In this document: in pieces, positions 47,530 through 55,252 of the stretch
How the letters are laid out: every line of letters starts with the position of its first letter
How positions within the stretch are numbered: position 1 is the first letter of the stretch
Assembly: GCF_900114565.1 (NCBI RefSeq)
Contig: NZ_FOTM01000011.1
Span: 58,901-122,900 of the forward strand
From: Leifsonia sp. CL147
GTDB taxonomy: Bacteria > Actinomycetota > Actinomycetes > Actinomycetales > Microbacteriaceae
Direction of reading: 5' to 3'
DNA length: 64,000 bases
Notes under the pieces: model-generated
Seen by the model: only the letters and a program-made list of their open reading frames with translations
The model's database searches: none
Told to the model about the DNA's origin: nothing
Position numbers and translations under genes: made by a program

Positions 47530-48490
47530 GGCGGCCTGCGGCGGCGCCCGGTGTCCCGTCCGCGGGAACGCCCGGCCTCCGGCCTGCGGCAGCGCCCGGC
47601 ATCCGCCCGGCCGGCGGGCGCAGCGTCCGGGCCGCTTGCTCGGCGATCGCTGCCGCGACGGTGGCGAGCGCGGTCGACCGCAGCGACCACTGGTGCCAGT
47701 ACAGCGGCACCTCCGCGACGCGGGCGTCGTCGAGCACGACGAGGCGACCTTCCGCGACGAGGGCGTCGGCCTGGAGGTCGGGCAGCATCCCCCATCCCAG
47801 TCCCAGGACGGCCGCGTCGACGAACTGCGTGGAGGCGGGGATGAAGTGGCGCGGGGGGCGCGCGCCCGGTGCGAAGGCGTCCAGGTAGCGGTCCTGCAGC
47901 GCATCCTTGCGGTCGAAGACCAGCATCGGAGCGGCGGCGGCCGCGTGCGGCGTCCATCCCTCCGGGCACCACCGGGCGACGAAGGCAGGACTGGCGGTCG
48001 CGCGGTAGACCATGGAGCCGAGTGGATGCGCGACGCAGCCCTGGACAGGTTCCGGGTCGGAGCCGATCGCGGCCATCGCCGTCCCGTCGCGGAGGCGGTC
48101 GAGGGTGTGCTCCTGGTCGTCCACGACGAGCTCGAAGGCGATGCCATCGAGTCGTGCGAGGGCCGGCAGGACCCACGTCGCGAGCGAATCGGCGTTCACG
48201 ACGAGCGGGACGGGCGTGCTCGCCGCGGACGCGTCGTCGGCGAGGGCGGCCGTCGCCTCCGCCTCCAACAGGGTCAGCTGCCGCGCCAGCCGCAGGAGGA
48301 CGGTGCCCGCTTCGGTCGGCTCCACGGGCCTGCTGCGGCGGACGAGGACGCGACCGCTCTGCTGCTCCAGCGCCTTGATCCGCTGGCTGACAGCGGACGG
48401 CGTGATGTGGAGGGAGGCGGCCGCGACCTCGAACGTTCCGCCGTCGACGACTGCCGCGAGAGTTCGCAGGTGTTCGACGTTCGCGGTCAT
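47468..48490 (-). CDS. lysG: LysG/ArgP-type LysR transcriptional regulator
   Basis: A 340-residue LysR regulator: N-terminal winged HTH (LRTLAAVVDGGTFEVAAASLHITPSAVSQRIKALEQ) and a co-inducer domain starting VPLVVNADSLATWVLPAL. The sequence is closest to ArgP/LysG/IciA, activators of basic amino-acid export that respond to lysine or arginine. The last ~45 residues are an Ala/Gly/Pro/Arg tail overlapping the 3' end of the fusion gene on the other strand. Start ATG follows TAGCAT by 6 bases. It diverges from a LysE-type exporter, its expected target. Confidence 0.9.
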   Translation of the reverse strand: MTANVEHLRTLAAVVDGGTFEVAAASLHITPSAVSQRIKALEQQSGRVLVRRSRPVEPTEAGTVLLRLARQLTLLEAEATAALADDASAASTPVPLVVNADSLATWVLPALARLDGIAFELVVDDQEHTLDRLRDGTAMAAIGSDPEPVQGCVAHPLGSMVYRATASPAFVARWCPEGWTPHAAAAAPMLVFDRKDALQDRYLDAFAPGARPPRHFIPASTQFVDAAVLGLGWGMLPDLQADALVAEGRLVVLDDARVAEVPLYWHQWSLRSTALATVAAAIAEQAARTLRPPAGRMPGAAAGRRPGVPADGTPGAAAGRPTASPAPGRARPRSGQRSPE

Positions 48491-48560
48491 GAAGCGATGC
48501 TAACGCAGGCTAAGAAACCTGAGCTGTACTGAACAGCCTGCAGGACCTAGCGTCGACACC
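48491..48560. promoter_or_regulatory. Divergent lysG-lysE promoter region
   Basis: Facing -10 hexamers TAGCAT (48502-48497, minus strand) and TAGCGT (48548-48553, plus strand) each lie 6-7 bases from their start codons. Between them CAGG-N8-CCTG (48506-48521) and CCTGCAGG (48537-48544) are dyads of the size expected for LysR-type operators (T-N11-A like). Binding is inferred. Confidence 0.5.
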
Positions 48561-49160
48561 GTGCTCGCAACGTTCCTCACCGGCCTCGGCTCGGCCGCAT
48601 CCCTCATCGTCGCCATCGGCGCGCAGAATGCATTCGTCCTCCGTCAGGGCCTCCGCCGCGCGAACGTGCTGCCGATCGTGATCATCTGCGTTGTGAGCGA
48701 CGCCGCGCTGATCGCCGCGGGCGTCGCCGGGATCGGTGTGCTGGTGAAGAACGCACCGGTGGCGCTCGGGATCGTTCGCTGGGCCGGTTTCGCCTTCTTG
48801 CTCGGGTACGCCGTGTTCGCCGCCCGCCGCGCGCTGCGGCCGGAATCGTTGACCGCCACCGGTGCCGTCGCCGGCTCGCTCGCGGCGGCGGTCGCGACGT
48901 GTCTCGCGATCACGTGGCTCAACCCGCACGTCTACCTCGACACGGTGCTCCTGCTCGGCTCCCTGTCCGCGTCGCACGGCGACCCCGGACGCTGGGTCTT
49001 CGGCGCTGGCGCGGCGACGGCGAGCCTGCTCTGGTTCGGGCTGCTGGGCTTCGGCGCGCGCTTCGCCGCGCCCGTCTTCGCGAAGCCGGTAGCCTGGCGC
49101 ATCCTCGACGGCGGGATCGCCGTGCTCATGCTGGTCCTGGCGATCCTGCTCATCGTCTGA
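48561..49160 (+). CDS. lysE: LysE/ArgO family amino-acid exporter
   Basis: A 199-residue membrane protein with about six hydrophobic segments and the LysE family hallmark GAQNAFVLRQGLRR near residue 20, plus TWLNPHVYLDT near 120. Exports lysine or arginine to prevent toxic accumulation. Divergent from a LysG/ArgP-type activator, the standard arrangement. The GTG start follows TAGCGT by 7 bases. A strong terminator follows (49196-49221). lysE versus argO specificity cannot be told from sequence. Confidence 0.92.
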   Translation: MLATFLTGLGSAASLIVAIGAQNAFVLRQGLRRANVLPIVIICVVSDAALIAAGVAGIGVLVKNAPVALGIVRWAGFAFLLGYAVFAARRALRPESLTATGAVAGSLAAAVATCLAITWLNPHVYLDTVLLLGSLSASHGDPGRWVFGAGAATASLLWFGLLGFGARFAAPVFAKPVAWRILDGGIAVLMLVLAILLIV

Positions 49161-49195
49161 CCGCGCTGAGCCCCGGGCGCCCCGCATCGAGCAGA

Positions 49196-49221
49196 AAAGG
49201 CCGCCCGATCGGGCGGCCTTT
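49196..49221. terminator. Bidirectional stem-loop terminator
   Basis: AAAGGCCGCCCGATCGGGCG and its completion form a perfect 26-base palindrome with a GC-rich core flanked by A and T runs on either side. It sits between lysE (+) and the tRNA gene (-), so it can terminate both. Confidence 0.88.
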
Positions 49222-49228
49222 CCGGTGG

Positions 49229-49304
49229 TGGTGGAGCTAAGGAGATTCGAACTCCTGACCTCTTCGATGCGAACGAAGCGCGCTACCAACTGCGCCATAG
49301 CCCC
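49229..49304 (-). tRNA. tRNA-Ala (anticodon CGC)
   Basis: On the minus strand a 76-base cloverleaf starts GGGGCTATGGCGCAGTTGG and ends TAGCTCCACCA, with encoded CCA. The anticodon stem CTTCG/CGAAG closes loop TTCGCAT, giving anticodon CGC that reads GCG. T-arm GGAGTTCGAATCTCC is canonical, and the acceptor stem contains one G-U pair. Confidence 0.96.
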
Positions 49305-49398
49305 GGGGAACTGCTTAGAAAGACTAGCACCCTCCGCCGGTCGAGTCGAAATCCGCGAGGGCCGCTGAGGGCACCTCCGACGGCGCCCGGGAACCGTC

Positions 49399-50562
49399 TC
49401 AGCTCGCGGCCCGGCGGCGACGCAGCACGGCGTCCAGGTCCAGGCTGCCGGTGCCGACGTCGTCCAGGACGCCCATGCGGGCGTAGCGGCTCGGAGTGGA
49501 TGCTGGCGCGGAAACCGCAGCCCCGCTTCCCGCGTTCCCCAGCGCCTCCCCCACGCGTCCGACCGCCCTGAGCGGAACCGGCGCCGGCGCCGCTGCGCGC
49601 TCTGCCGCCCCCGCCGCAGCCGCAGCCGCAGCCGCGCGCTCCGCCCCCGCCCCCGCCACAGCCGCGGCGCCCGCCGCAGCCGCCTTCCGCTCCAGCTCCG
49701 CGCGCGCCGCGGCGCGTCGCAGCTCGGCGGCCGCATCCACCGACGCCATCGCGGCCGCGGCGACCGTTCCCGGCGACAGGTGCAACGGCTTCGGCAGCGG
49801 ACGCGGCGTCCAGCTCTGCCGCAGCCGCTCCTGCACAGGAACATCGTGCTGCGCGTGGTCGTACAGCTCCGGCGCGACCTGCGAGGTGCGCACGAGCGGC
49901 TGCGGACGCGCGGCGGCTCGCTGCGGGCGAGCCAGCCGGCCCAGCATCCACCCGGCGACCGACACGGCGCCGACGGAGGCGGCGACGAGCAGCCACGCAC
50001 CGGTCTCGAACAGCAGGACGGCGCCGGCGACGAGTCCCATCAGTCCGGCCACGAGCACGAGCGTCGACACCGCACGCGCCCGGCGCAGCCGGCGACGCCG
50101 TTGCGGCGAGAGGGCATGCGCGACGGCATCGGTCGTGATCCGTGCGGTCGCGAGCACCCGCGCCCGCTGGGCCGCGGCCGCGCGCGAAGCCCGCTCGATC
50201 GCGATCGCCTCGGCAGCCGCCTGTTCCGCCTCCTCGGCGGCCCGGCGGCGCTCCTCCGCGAGCGCCTGCTCCCGGCGGGCGTGGGCGGCGGCCTCGGCGC
50301 GGGCGGTGGCAAGAGTCCGCTGCTCGGCCTTGCGGAGGATGCGCTGCTGCTCCGCGACCGTGCGCGCCGTCGCCTCCATCCGCACTTCGTCGGGGAGCTC
50401 GCTGGTCTCGGCGAGGATGCGCAGCGTCTGCTGCAGGCGCACGGCGTTCCGCTCGGTCGCCAGGTACTCCCGGCGACGCAGCCACACCGGGACAAGGTAG
50501 GCCAGCCACAGGGCGGCCGCTACAGCGACGACGACCCCACCGCCCATCACATCCCCAGTCAT
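49399..50562 (-). CDS. Membrane protein with Ala/Arg-rich coiled-coil regions
   Basis: A 387-residue protein of no recognised function. An N-terminal hydrophobic segment (GGVVVAVAAALWLAYLVPVW) is followed by a charged Ala/Arg/Glu helix likely to be coiled coil (residues ~75-140), two membrane segments near 165-205, and a low-complexity Ala-rich C-terminus ending DVGTGSLDLDAVLRRRRAAS. Similar proteins are annotated as hypothetical in Microbacteriaceae. Start ATG follows TACCGT by 6 bases. The Ala-rich codons give spurious frames on the other strand. Confidence 0.75.
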   Translation of the reverse strand: MTGDVMGGGVVVAVAAALWLAYLVPVWLRRREYLATERNAVRLQQTLRILAETSELPDEVRMEATARTVAEQQRILRKAEQRTLATARAEAAAHARREQALAEERRRAAEEAEQAAAEAIAIERASRAAAAQRARVLATARITTDAVAHALSPQRRRRLRRARAVSTLVLVAGLMGLVAGAVLLFETGAWLLVAASVGAVSVAGWMLGRLARPQRAAARPQPLVRTSQVAPELYDHAQHDVPVQERLRQSWTPRPLPKPLHLSPGTVAAAAMASVDAAAELRRAAARAELERKAAAAGAAAVAGAGAERAAAAAAAAGAAERAAAPAPVPLRAVGRVGEALGNAGSGAAVSAPASTPSRYARMGVLDDVGTGSLDLDAVLRRRRAAS

Positions 50563-50722
50563 GCCTCTACGGTAGGGGCGGCAGGGACCGCGGCCCGGTC
50601 AGTCGTGGGGGTGTGTCACCTGATCCAGAGTTCTTTCAGGAGGCTCCGGGCTGGAGGCTCGCTGCACGCAGCCCCGTGCCGGAGGTCGCACGTGCCTACG
50701 CCAACGGCGGGAGGCCCGACCC

Positions 50723-51385
50723 TCAGTGCTGGCGCGCGATCGGCAGCGGGACCGCCGCCGCCGCGCGGTCCTCGGCAGGGATCACAGCGGCGTCGTCCGG
50801 GACGTTGTGGTCCAGCCACCGCCGCAGCACCCCCTGGCTGAGCTCCTCGGACACCAGCCCGAAGCAGAAGTGATCGCGCCAGTCCCCATTGATGTGGATG
50901 TACCGCCGGCGCAGTCCCTCGTAGCGGAAGCCGAGCTTCTCGACCACACGCAGGCTGGGCGCGTTCTCGGGGCGGATGCAGATCTCCATCCGATGCAGGC
51001 CCAGCTGGTAGAAGCAGTAGTCGGTCGCCAGCGCGACCGCCGTCGGCGTGATGCTGCGGCCCGCGAACTCCTCCGCTATCCAGTACCCGATCGTCGCGCT
51101 CGACAGCGACCCGTAGGCGATGGAGGAGACGTTCAGCTGGCCGGCGAGCTTGCCGTCCCACTCCACGACGAACGGGAGGCCGTGCCCGGCACGCGCGTTG
51201 CCGAGCAGCGAGCGGATGCTGGCCCGCGTGTCGAACGACCCGGGCGCGTACGGGCTCGTCGCCTCCCACTGCCGCAGCCAGCGGCGGTTCTCGAGGAGGG
51301 ATCGCTCCAGGGCGCGGGCATCGCGCAAGCGGATGGGACGTAACCCGACGCGGCCCTCGGTGAGGGTGGGGACCACGAACGCCAC
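50723..51385 (-). CDS. rimJ: RimJ-type GNAT N-acetyltransferase
   Basis: A 220-residue GNAT acetyltransferase with N-terminal GLRPIRLRDARALERSLLENR, acetyl-CoA-binding region SATIGYWIAEEFAGRSITPTAVALATDY and conserved NAPSLRVVEKLGFRYEGLRRRYIHINGDWRDHFCFGL, as in ribosomal-protein Ala acetyltransferases RimJ/RimL. Start GTG has AAGGAGGAG upstream and lies 23 bases after galU, so both are in one operon. Its natural substrate is not certain. Confidence 0.87.
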   Translation of the reverse strand: MAFVVPTLTEGRVGLRPIRLRDARALERSLLENRRWLRQWEATSPYAPGSFDTRASIRSLLGNARAGHGLPFVVEWDGKLAGQLNVSSIAYGSLSSATIGYWIAEEFAGRSITPTAVALATDYCFYQLGLHRMEICIRPENAPSLRVVEKLGFRYEGLRRRYIHINGDWRDHFCFGLVSEELSQGVLRRWLDHNVPDDAAVIPAEDRAAAAVPLPIARQH

Positions 51386-51407
51386 AGACTCCTCCTTCGG
51401 CCGGCTG

Positions 51408-52376
51408 TCAGCGGATGCGGTCGGAGAGCGTCTGGATGGGGCCGGTCGGCATCTCCTCGACGAAGTCGACCGGTTCGTCCTCCAGCTCCGCCGCGAACTC
51501 CCGCAGCCACGGCCGCAGTTCGGGGCCGAGGTCCTCGCGGTCGACCGCCAGACGGACGATCGCCTTGATGTAGTCGAGCCGGTCGCCGGTGTCGTAGCGG
51601 CGGCCGCGGAAGACGATGCCGTACACGCCGCCGGTCCAGTCCGGCGCCTGTGCCATCGACTGCAGCGCATCCGTGAGCTGGATCTCGCCGCCGCGTCCCG
51701 GGGCGGTCTGCTCGAGGACGTCGAAGACCTCCGGCCGCAGCACGTAGCGGCCGATGACGGCGTAGTTCGAGGGTGCGTGCTCCCGGTCCGGCTTCTCCAC
51801 GAGGCCCGTGATCCGGACCACGTCCTCCTCGTCGGTCGGCTCGACGGCCGCAGCGCCGTACAGGTGGATGGAGTCGGGGTCGACCTCCAGCAGGGCCACG
51901 ACCGTGGCGTTGCGCTGGGCCTGGACGTCCAGCATCCGCTTCAGCAGCACATCCCGAGAGTCGATGATGTCGTCGCCGAGGAGCACGGCGAACGGTTCGC
52001 GTCCGACGTGCATCTTCGCACGGAGGACCGCGTGGCCGAGCCCCTTCGGGTCGCCCTGGCGCACGTAGTGCATGTCGGCCAGGGCCGTGGAGTAGTTGAC
52101 CTTCTCGAGACGGTCGGTGTCGCCCTTCCTGGTGAGGGTCTCCTCCAGCTCGGCGTTGCGATCGAAGTGGTTCTCGAGGGCGTTCTTGTTGCGGCCGGTG
52201 ATCATCAGGACGTCGTGGAGGCCCGCATCCACCGCTTCCTCGACGACGTACTGGATGGCCGGCTTGTCCACGACCGGAAGCATCTCCTTGGGCATCGCCT
52301 TCGTGGCAGGGAGGAAGCGGGTTCCGAGGCCGGCGGCAGGGATCACTGCTTTCGTGACGCGGTCGTGATTAGCCAT
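51408..52376 (-). CDS. galU: UTP--glucose-1-phosphate uridylyltransferase
   Basis: A 322-residue nucleotidyltransferase making UDP-glucose from UTP and glucose-1-phosphate for cell-wall polysaccharides and trehalose. N-terminal AVIPAAGLGTRFLPATKAMPKEMLPV is the nucleotide-binding signature, GLGHAVLRAKMHVGREPFAVLLGDDII holds the metal-binding Asp, and LVEKPDREHAPSNYAVIGRYVL is typical of GalU. ATG follows TACTGT by 7 bases. Divergent from the 5-FTHF cyclo-ligase gene. Confidence 0.95.
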   Translation of the reverse strand: MANHDRVTKAVIPAAGLGTRFLPATKAMPKEMLPVVDKPAIQYVVEEAVDAGLHDVLMITGRNKNALENHFDRNAELEETLTRKGDTDRLEKVNYSTALADMHYVRQGDPKGLGHAVLRAKMHVGREPFAVLLGDDIIDSRDVLLKRMLDVQAQRNATVVALLEVDPDSIHLYGAAAVEPTDEEDVVRITGLVEKPDREHAPSNYAVIGRYVLRPEVFDVLEQTAPGRGGEIQLTDALQSMAQAPDWTGGVYGIVFRGRRYDTGDRLDYIKAIVRLAVDREDLGPELRPWLREFAAELEDEPVDFVEEMPTGPIQTLSDRIR

Positions 52377-52435
52377 GCCGCCTACAGTATCCGCATTTCA
52401 TCGGCGCACAGGATGGCATCTCCTAGGATTGCGGT

Positions 52436-53020
52436 ATGGACCCGGACACTGCCGCTCATCGCAAGCGCGCCCTGCGTGCGGAGCTCCGCGAGCGCCGGCA
52501 GAACCAGACCACGACCGAGCGGGAGACCGCGACAGCGGGAATCACGCGCAACCTCGTCGACCTGGCGACCGACCTCTCCGCCCGCAGCCTCTCGGCCTAC
52601 CTCTCCACCCCGACGGAGCCGGACACCCGGCCGTTCCTGAACTGGGCCCACGAGCAGGGGATGCGCGTGCTGCTCCCCGTGTCACGCGAGGACGGCCTCC
52701 TCGACTGGACCACCGGCGACGGCGAGAGCGAGACGGAGGGGCTGTTCGGGCTCCCCGAGGCCGTCGGCGACCTGCTCGGACCGATCGCGATCAACGACGT
52801 CGACCTCATCCTGGTGCCGGCGGCGGCCGTGGATGCGACCGGGATGCGCATGGGCTGGGGTCGCGGCTACTTCGACAAGACACTCGGCAGCATGGAAAAA
52901 TGTCCCCCGGTGTACGCCGTCGTCTTCGACGGCGAGCTCGTGGACGAGGTGCCGCGCGAGCGTCACGACCAGCCGGTGGATGGCGCGGTCACCCCCACCC
53001 GGATCGTCCAGTTCACCTGA
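52436..53020 (+). CDS. 5-formyltetrahydrofolate cyclo-ligase
   Basis: A 194-residue folate enzyme converting 5-formyl-THF to 5,10-methenyl-THF with ATP. The N-terminal RKRALRAELRERR helix and the C-terminal DLILVPAAAVDATGMRMGWGRGYFDKTL, including the conserved GxGxGYYD-type loop and basic residues, are family hallmarks. The ATG follows TAGGAT by 6 bases. FmdB and mscL genes follow on the same strand, an arrangement common in actinobacteria. Confidence 0.93.
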   Translation: MDPDTAAHRKRALRAELRERRQNQTTTERETATAGITRNLVDLATDLSARSLSAYLSTPTEPDTRPFLNWAHEQGMRVLLPVSREDGLLDWTTGDGESETEGLFGLPEAVGDLLGPIAINDVDLILVPAAAVDATGMRMGWGRGYFDKTLGSMEKCPPVYAVVFDGELVDEVPRERHDQPVDGAVTPTRIVQFT

Positions 53021-53055
53021 GCACCGCACCACCTGACCCACGTAGCGGAAAGACA

Positions 53056-53454
53056 ATGCCCACTTACTCGTACTCGTGCCGCGACTGCGGCACCTCCTTC
53101 GACATCCAGCAGGCCTTCACCGACGACGCTCTGACGGTGTGCCCGAACTGCGGCGGTTCGCTGCGCAAGGTGTTCGGCACGGTCGGCGTGACCTTCAACG
53201 GGTCCGGGTTCTACCGGACGGACTCGCGCGGGGGGACGAAGAAGGCCGCGGCGGACTCGGGGTCGGGGTCGGGGTCGGGGTCGTCCGGCTCGTCGTCCTC
53301 GTCGTCCGGCTCGGGGTCGTCCGGCTCCGGGTCATCGTCGTCCGGCTCGGGGTCGTCCTCGTCCGGCTCGTCTTCCTCCTCGGGCTCGTCGTCGTCCTCC
53401 TCCTCCTCCTCCGGCTCGTCCGGATCGAGCTCGTCCTCCGGTTCCGCCGCTTAG
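53056..53454 (+). CDS. FmdB family zinc-ribbon protein with long Ser/Gly tail
   Basis: A 132-residue protein. The zinc ribbon is Cys8, Cys11, Cys29 and Cys32 (PTYSYSCRDCG...CPNCGG) followed by FNGSGFYRTDSR, matching the FmdB/putative regulatory protein family. From residue ~70 to the end it is only Ser and Gly, over twice the length of the core family's tail. Usual members are ~70-110 residues. GGAAAGAC lies before the ATG. The low-complexity tail is encoded by TCGTCCGGC-type repeats and could vary between strains. Confidence 0.88.
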   Translation: MPTYSYSCRDCGTSFDIQQAFTDDALTVCPNCGGSLRKVFGTVGVTFNGSGFYRTDSRGGTKKAAADSGSGSGSGSSGSSSSSSGSGSSGSGSSSSGSGSSSSGSSSSSGSSSSSSSSSGSSGSSSSSGSAA

Positions 53455-53491
53455 CGGATCTGCGACCACCTCCTCTTCGAAAGGATCGGTC

Positions 53492-53929
53492 TTGCTCAAA
53501 GGATTCCGGGAGTTCATCCTCCGCGGTAACGTGATCGACCTGGCCGTCGCGGTCGTCATCGGCGCCGCGTTCACCGCCGTCGTCACCTCGATCGTGACCA
53601 ACCTCATCAACCCGCTGATCGGCGCCATCGCCAAGACGCAGGGTTTCGACAAGGCGCTCATCCTCCCCATCGGCCACGCGGACATCAAGTTCGGGGCAGT
53701 CCTCGCGGCGATCATCAACTTCCTGATCATCGCCGTGGTCGTCTACTTCGTCTTCGTCTACCCGATCAACCACCTGAAGTCGCGCATGGACCGCCTCCGC
53801 AAGAAGGGTGCCGTGGAGCCGGACGCGCCGATCACCGAGCTCGACCTCCTCACCGAGATCCGCGACCTCCTCCGCGCGCAGCAGGCCCCGCCCCAGTCCG
53901 CGGGCAAGCACGCCGACCCCCTCCCCTAA
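53492..53929 (+). CDS. mscL: Large-conductance mechanosensitive channel
   Basis: A 145-residue MscL: amphipathic N-terminal helix LKGFREFILRGNVIDLAVAVVIGAAF with the first membrane segment, a periplasmic loop, the second segment AVLAAIINFLIIAVVVYFVFVYPINHL, and the C-terminal RxxK helix (DLLTEIRDLL). Opens at high membrane tension to release solutes during hypo-osmotic shock. Start is TTG with AAAGGATC upstream. It follows FmdB by 37 bases. Confidence 0.95.
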   Translation: MLKGFREFILRGNVIDLAVAVVIGAAFTAVVTSIVTNLINPLIGAIAKTQGFDKALILPIGHADIKFGAVLAAIINFLIIAVVVYFVFVYPINHLKSRMDRLRKKGAVEPDAPITELDLLTEIRDLLRAQQAPPQSAGKHADPLP

Positions 53930-54990
53930 CCCCCGCGCCGCCACCCCGCGCCGCACTCCCCACTCCCACTCCGCCGGCTCACGCCGAGGTGCTCGTTGTT
54001 ACACCCCCGCACGGCGTGTCGCCTGCAACAACGAGCACCTCGGCGGAGTGGGGACAGTGACGTGCGCCATCACAGCGCGGAAGGACGCGAGCGCGACAGC
54101 GCGAGAGCGCGAGAGCGCGAGAAACCGGGGGCATGAGAACCAAGGGCTCGCACCCCCTCGCCAGATCCCGCCGAAGTGCTCGTTATTACACCCCCGCACG
54201 GCGTGTCGCCTGCAACAACGAGCACCTCGACGAGGTGGGACCGGGACGCGCGCCATCGCAGCGCGGAAGGACGCGGGCGCGACTGCGCAAGAAACCGGGG
54301 GCATGAGGACCGACGGCTCGCACCCCCTCGCCAGATCCCGCCGAAGTGCTCGTTGTTGCACCCTCACACGGCGTGTCGCCTGCGACAACGAGCACCTCGA
54401 CGAGGTGGGAAGCGCGCGGCGCGCGTGGGCGCGGACCGACGGCTCGCACCCCCTCAGCAGCTCTCGCCGAAGTGCTCGTTGTTACACCCTCGCACGGCGT
54501 GTCGCCTGCGACAACGAGCACCTCGACGAGGTGGGACCGGGACGCGCGCGGCGCGTGGGGCGCCTGGGGCACGTGGGGGCGCGCGAACCGACGGCTCGCA
54601 TCCACTCGGCAGATTCCGCCGAAGTGCTCGTTGTTACACCCTCGCACGGCGTGTCGCCTGCAACGACGAGCACCTCGACGAGGTGGGGAGCGGATGCGCG
54701 CGGGGCGGGAGGGGGCGCGCGCGGCGCGGGAGGGGGCGAGCGCGGCGCGCGGCGAGCGCGGCGCGGGAGGGTCACGCGCGGCGCGCGGCGCGCGGGAGGG
54801 TCGCGCGCGGGGGCGCGGGGGCGCGCGGAGCGGCGGCTCGCATCCCCTCGGCCGATCCCACCGAGGTGCTCGTTGTTGCACGCCCGCACGGCGTGTCGCC
54901 TGCAACGACGAGCACCTCGGCGGAGGGCGGAGGGCGGAGGCGGGAGGGCGGAGGGGGGCCGAGGGCGGAGGGCGGAGGTGGGAGGGGCGG
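53930..54990. repeat. Tandem hairpin array 2 (six copies), non-coding
   Basis: About 1.06 kb between mscL and a small minus-strand gene. Cores of 50 bp at 53989-54038, 54176-54225, 54346-54395, 54472-54521, 54624-54673 and 54866-54915 have arms GTGCTCGTTGTTACA/GTTGCA and TGCAACAACGAGCAC, loop with GCACGGCGTGTCGCC. Spacers repeat too: GACGGCTCGCACCCCCTCGC precedes several copies, and CGACGAGGTGGGA follows most. Small substitutions (G/A in TGCA, G for A in CAACGA) mark individual copies. The final 80 bases are GGGCGGA minisatellite. Open frames here are artefacts. Confidence 0.92.
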
Positions 54991-55209
54991 CTACCAGTGC
55001 GGGGGGACGTCGCGGCGCAGCCGCTCGTCGTTCGACGACCAGGCGGGCGCGTTGTCCGTGTCGGAGGGGTGCGCCTCCTCCTCGGCCGGCTCGACGCGCG
55101 CGGCCGGCTCGACGCGCGGCGCCGGCTCGACGCGCGGCTCCGGGTCGGCGCCGGGCGCGCCCGGGCGCTGCACGCGCCGGTGCCGACGCGTCCCGGGTGT
55201 CTCGCTCAT
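54991..55209 (-). CDS. Small hypothetical protein (72 aa)
   Basis: A 72-residue acidic protein starting MSETPGTRRHRR, with an Arg-Val-Glu-Pro-Ala repeat (PRVEPA three times) in the middle and the C-terminal NDERLRRDVPPHW motif that looks conserved. Family unknown. The ATG follows TAAACT by 6 bases on the minus strand, the same leaderless promoter seen elsewhere, which supports a real gene. It lies between array 2 and the giant helicase-like gene. Confidence 0.72.
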   Translation of the reverse strand: MSETPGTRRHRRVQRPGAPGADPEPRVEPAPRVEPAARVEPAEEEAHPSDTDNAPAWSSNDERLRRDVPPHW

Positions 55210-55252
55210 CCGTCCAGTTTAAAGCGACACGAGGCGCCGAACCGTCGCCCGG

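Noticed and set aside
49229..49304. The tRNA-Ala gene as a phage attachment site
   Set aside because: No integrase or repeated tRNA end is visible nearby.
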